Assembly (NCBI GenBank): GCA_002351535.1
Contig: DEGR01000034.1
Location: 158-8,256 of the forward strand
Source: Lachnospira sp. UBA2821
Lineage (GTDB): Bacteria > Bacillota > Clostridia > Lachnospirales > Lachnospiraceae
Direction of reading: 5' to 3'
DNA length: 8,099 nucleotides
The notes under the pieces are model-generated. The model saw only the letters and a list, made by a program, of their open reading frames with translations, was not told the DNA's origin and made no database searches. Positions within the stretch are counted from its first letter, which is position 1. Each line of letters opens with the position of its first letter. The position numbers and the translations under genes are program-made. Below are positions 6,463 to 8,099 of the stretch, in pieces.

Positions 6463-6515
6463 CATATATATACATAGAAGAAATCGATGCAAGCGTCTGC
6501 GGAAAGGGGACTAAT

Positions 6516-8051
6516 ATGACACCTGCAATCACATGGCTATCACTTCACATATTCGGTGTTTTTGTTACCATATTTCTATTAATTATCATATCCCGTAAAG
6601 AAGACATTAACTATAAAAGCGAACTTTTACTAACAATAGCATGCTGTTTAGTTACGCTTGTTTCTAAGAGTATATATATTGTAGGTGGAAGCGAAGAAAC
6701 ACTTCTTGCCATAGGTAAAATTGAGTATCTTGGAAAATGTTTTGCCAACTACTGTGTTCTTTTATTTATGTTACGTTGGAGGAATTTAAAATTCCCTAAG
6801 TTTTTCACTTATCTTCTCCTTGTTATAAATATAGGATTTTATATTATTATTGCTACTATTGACCATCATCATTTATATTACAAATCATATTGGCTTGCAC
6901 CATCCAAAATAAATCTAAGTGGCTATACACTTGAGATTTCTTCTGCGCCAATGTATTATATTTATATGCTTTTTCTTCTTTCAGAAATCGCAGGAACTCT
7001 GGCAATTATTATTTCTTCATATCGTTCAAATAAAAATATGCCACACAAATTCAAATTACATATAATACTTATAGCAGCAATATTGTCTCCGATGGTATTA
7101 TTGTCCAGCCGACTGCTCGGCATTCTTAAAGGAGATGATCCGACACCATTGGGAATGCTTCTTTCCTGTATATTCTTCAGTATTGCAGTTGTACGGTACG
7201 GCCTTTTTGACCTTGTTAAAAATGCTAAGAATCAGATTATTGACGACTTAAATGAAGCTTTAATTGTAGCCGATGAGGAAAGACATTTCCTGTTTCTGAA
7301 TCCCATGGCACAACAGCTCGTTGCCAGTATGAAGAATCAGGGCACATTTCCAAATGACTGTACCATATACAACACTATCAGAAGTGCTGACGGTTATTTT
7401 GACTTACTTGACCATCATTATCAGGTAGAAGAAACTGAGCTTAAAAATGATAATATTACACAGGGCTATATGCTGACCGTAGTTGACATCACAAAAATCA
7501 TGGAACAAAATCATCTAATGAAAAAACTTGTAGCTCAGGCCGAATCCGCCAATCAGGCAAAATCAGCATTTGTGTCTAACATTTCCCATGAAATACGAAC
7601 GCCTATGAATTCTATCGTCGGTATGACCGAAGTAATGTTACGCTCTAAACACAGCCAGAAAGAAACCGAATATCTGAATATTATTAAAAATTCCGGCCGT
7701 GCATTACTCACAATAATTAACGATGTTCTTGACTTTTCTAAAATGGAATCAGGAAAAATGGAATTAGCTCCTGCTCCATATGACACCTTTTCATTATTTC
7801 ATGATTTAAAGGTAACGATGGAAAATCAGGTGAAAAACCGCCCACTAGAACTTATATATGATATTGATTCAAACCTTCCATGTAAGCTGTTCGGAGATTC
7901 TATCAGAATACGTCAGATAATCATGAATCTCATAAGTAATTCTATCAAATATACAGAAAAAGGATATGTTAAATTTTCTGTACAGATTCACAAAAAAACA
8001 TATGACAAAGTTGGCTCATCATCACCTTGTGTGAAGAAAAAAATAACTTAA
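6516..8051 (+). CDS. Sensor histidine kinase with 7TM N-terminus, truncated within the ATPase domain
   Basis: The frame gives 511 residues. Residues 1-230 hold about seven hydrophobic helices, matching the histidine-kinase N-terminal 7TM sensor type. A PAS-like region follows (about 236-328: N-E-A-L-I-V-A-D-E near its start, T-V-V-D-I-T at its end), then a short coiled linker. HisKA is at about 345-410 with S-H-E-I-R-T-P (H358 the phosphorylation site). The ATPase domain begins with R-I-R-Q-I-I-M-N-L-I-S-N-S-I-K-Y-T (N471/N475, N-box), then runs into an unrelated Lys-rich tail and stops at 8051. The G1 (D-T-G-I-G-I), F and G2 boxes are missing, and none of the three forward frames of the remaining 48 bases shows them. 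Family members are often hybrids with receiver and Hpt domains and much longer. The promoter and ribosome site are excellent, so a membrane-bound, kinase-dead sensor could still be made. I treat it as a probable pseudogene or 3'-disrupted gene. Confidence 0.85.
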   Translation: MTPAITWLSLHIFGVFVTIFLLIIISRKEDINYKSELLLTIACCLVTLVSKSIYIVGGSEETLLAIGKIEYLGKCFANYCVLLFMLRWRNLKFPKFFTYLLLVINIGFYIIIATIDHHHLYYKSYWLAPSKINLSGYTLEISSAPMYYIYMLFLLSEIAGTLAIIISSYRSNKNMPHKFKLHIILIAAILSPMVLLSSRLLGILKGDDPTPLGMLLSCIFFSIAVVRYGLFDLVKNAKNQIIDDLNEALIVADEERHFLFLNPMAQQLVASMKNQGTFPNDCTIYNTIRSADGYFDLLDHHYQVEETELKNDNITQGYMLTVVDITKIMEQNHLMKKLVAQAESANQAKSAFVSNISHEIRTPMNSIVGMTEVMLRSKHSQKETEYLNIIKNSGRALLTIINDVLDFSKMESGKMELAPAPYDTFSLFHDLKVTMENQVKNRPLELIYDIDSNLPCKLFGDSIRIRQIIMNLISNSIKYTEKGYVKFSVQIHKKTYDKVGSSSPCVKKKIT

Positions 8052-8099
8052 AGCCTTATATATATTGAAAAAGCATACGATCTCAGATATTATTTTTTT

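Noticed and set aside
6469..6510. Riboswitch or structured leader before the sensor kinase
   Set aside because: The leader is about 46 bases and shows only a three-pair hairpin (GCA...TGC). No known aptamer core is visible.
7553..7786. 77-residue minus-strand frame inside the sensor kinase
   Set aside because: It lies antisense to the HisKA domain (S-H-E-I-R-T-P), so it is a shadow.
8068..8099. Terminator at the right edge (T-run at 8093-8099)
   Set aside because: The stem before the T-run is at most four pairs with a one-base loop. The T-run meets the window edge and cannot be judged.

Overview
This is an A/T-rich stretch of a Bacillota (Firmicutes) chromosome. Protein style (Xpt/PbuX pair, MalY-type aminotransferase, 7TM hybrid-type sensor kinase, lantibiotic-resistance-like ABC/two-component module) suggests a Lachnospiraceae-like gut clostridium. 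That assignment is inference from recalled family resemblance, not a search.

Layout, left to right. (1) 16-2491, minus strand: a compact purine-salvage operon, xpt - pbuX - nitroreductase. Xpt converts xanthine to XMP and PbuX imports the base; a small FMN nitroreductase follows. xpt and pbuX overlap by 11 bp. A sigma-A-like promoter lies just upstream of xpt, and there is no room for a purine riboswitch. (2) 2567-3733, minus: an intact MalY/PatB-type PLP C-S lyase/aminotransferase. Its start is directly preceded by four perfect copies of a 15-bp tandem repeat (3744-3803). (3) 3873-5263, minus: the wreck of a four-gene module (response regulator, ABC ATPase, ABC-2 permease, histidine kinase). 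Every gene has lost a large segment and the remaining pieces are joined out of frame. About 1.4 kb survives of what would normally be over 3 kb. (4) 5269-6288, minus: intact galE (UDP-glucose 4-epimerase), with a near-consensus promoter. (5) 6289-6515: a 227-bp divergent promoter region with back-to-back galE and kinase promoters. (6) 6516-8051, plus: a 7TM-PAS-HisKA sensor kinase that stops inside its ATPase domain, after the N-box. Nothing recognisable as the missing part follows in the last 48 bases.

The housekeeping and metabolic genes (nitroreductase, pbuX, xpt, malY, galE) look intact. All the signal-transduction and export genes are broken. I see no convincing new biological system. 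The points most worth checking are the serial-deletion remnant, the 15-bp repeat leader with its built-in ATG-AAT-TAA mini-ORFs, the kinase truncation, and the riboswitch-free xpt-pbuX operon.
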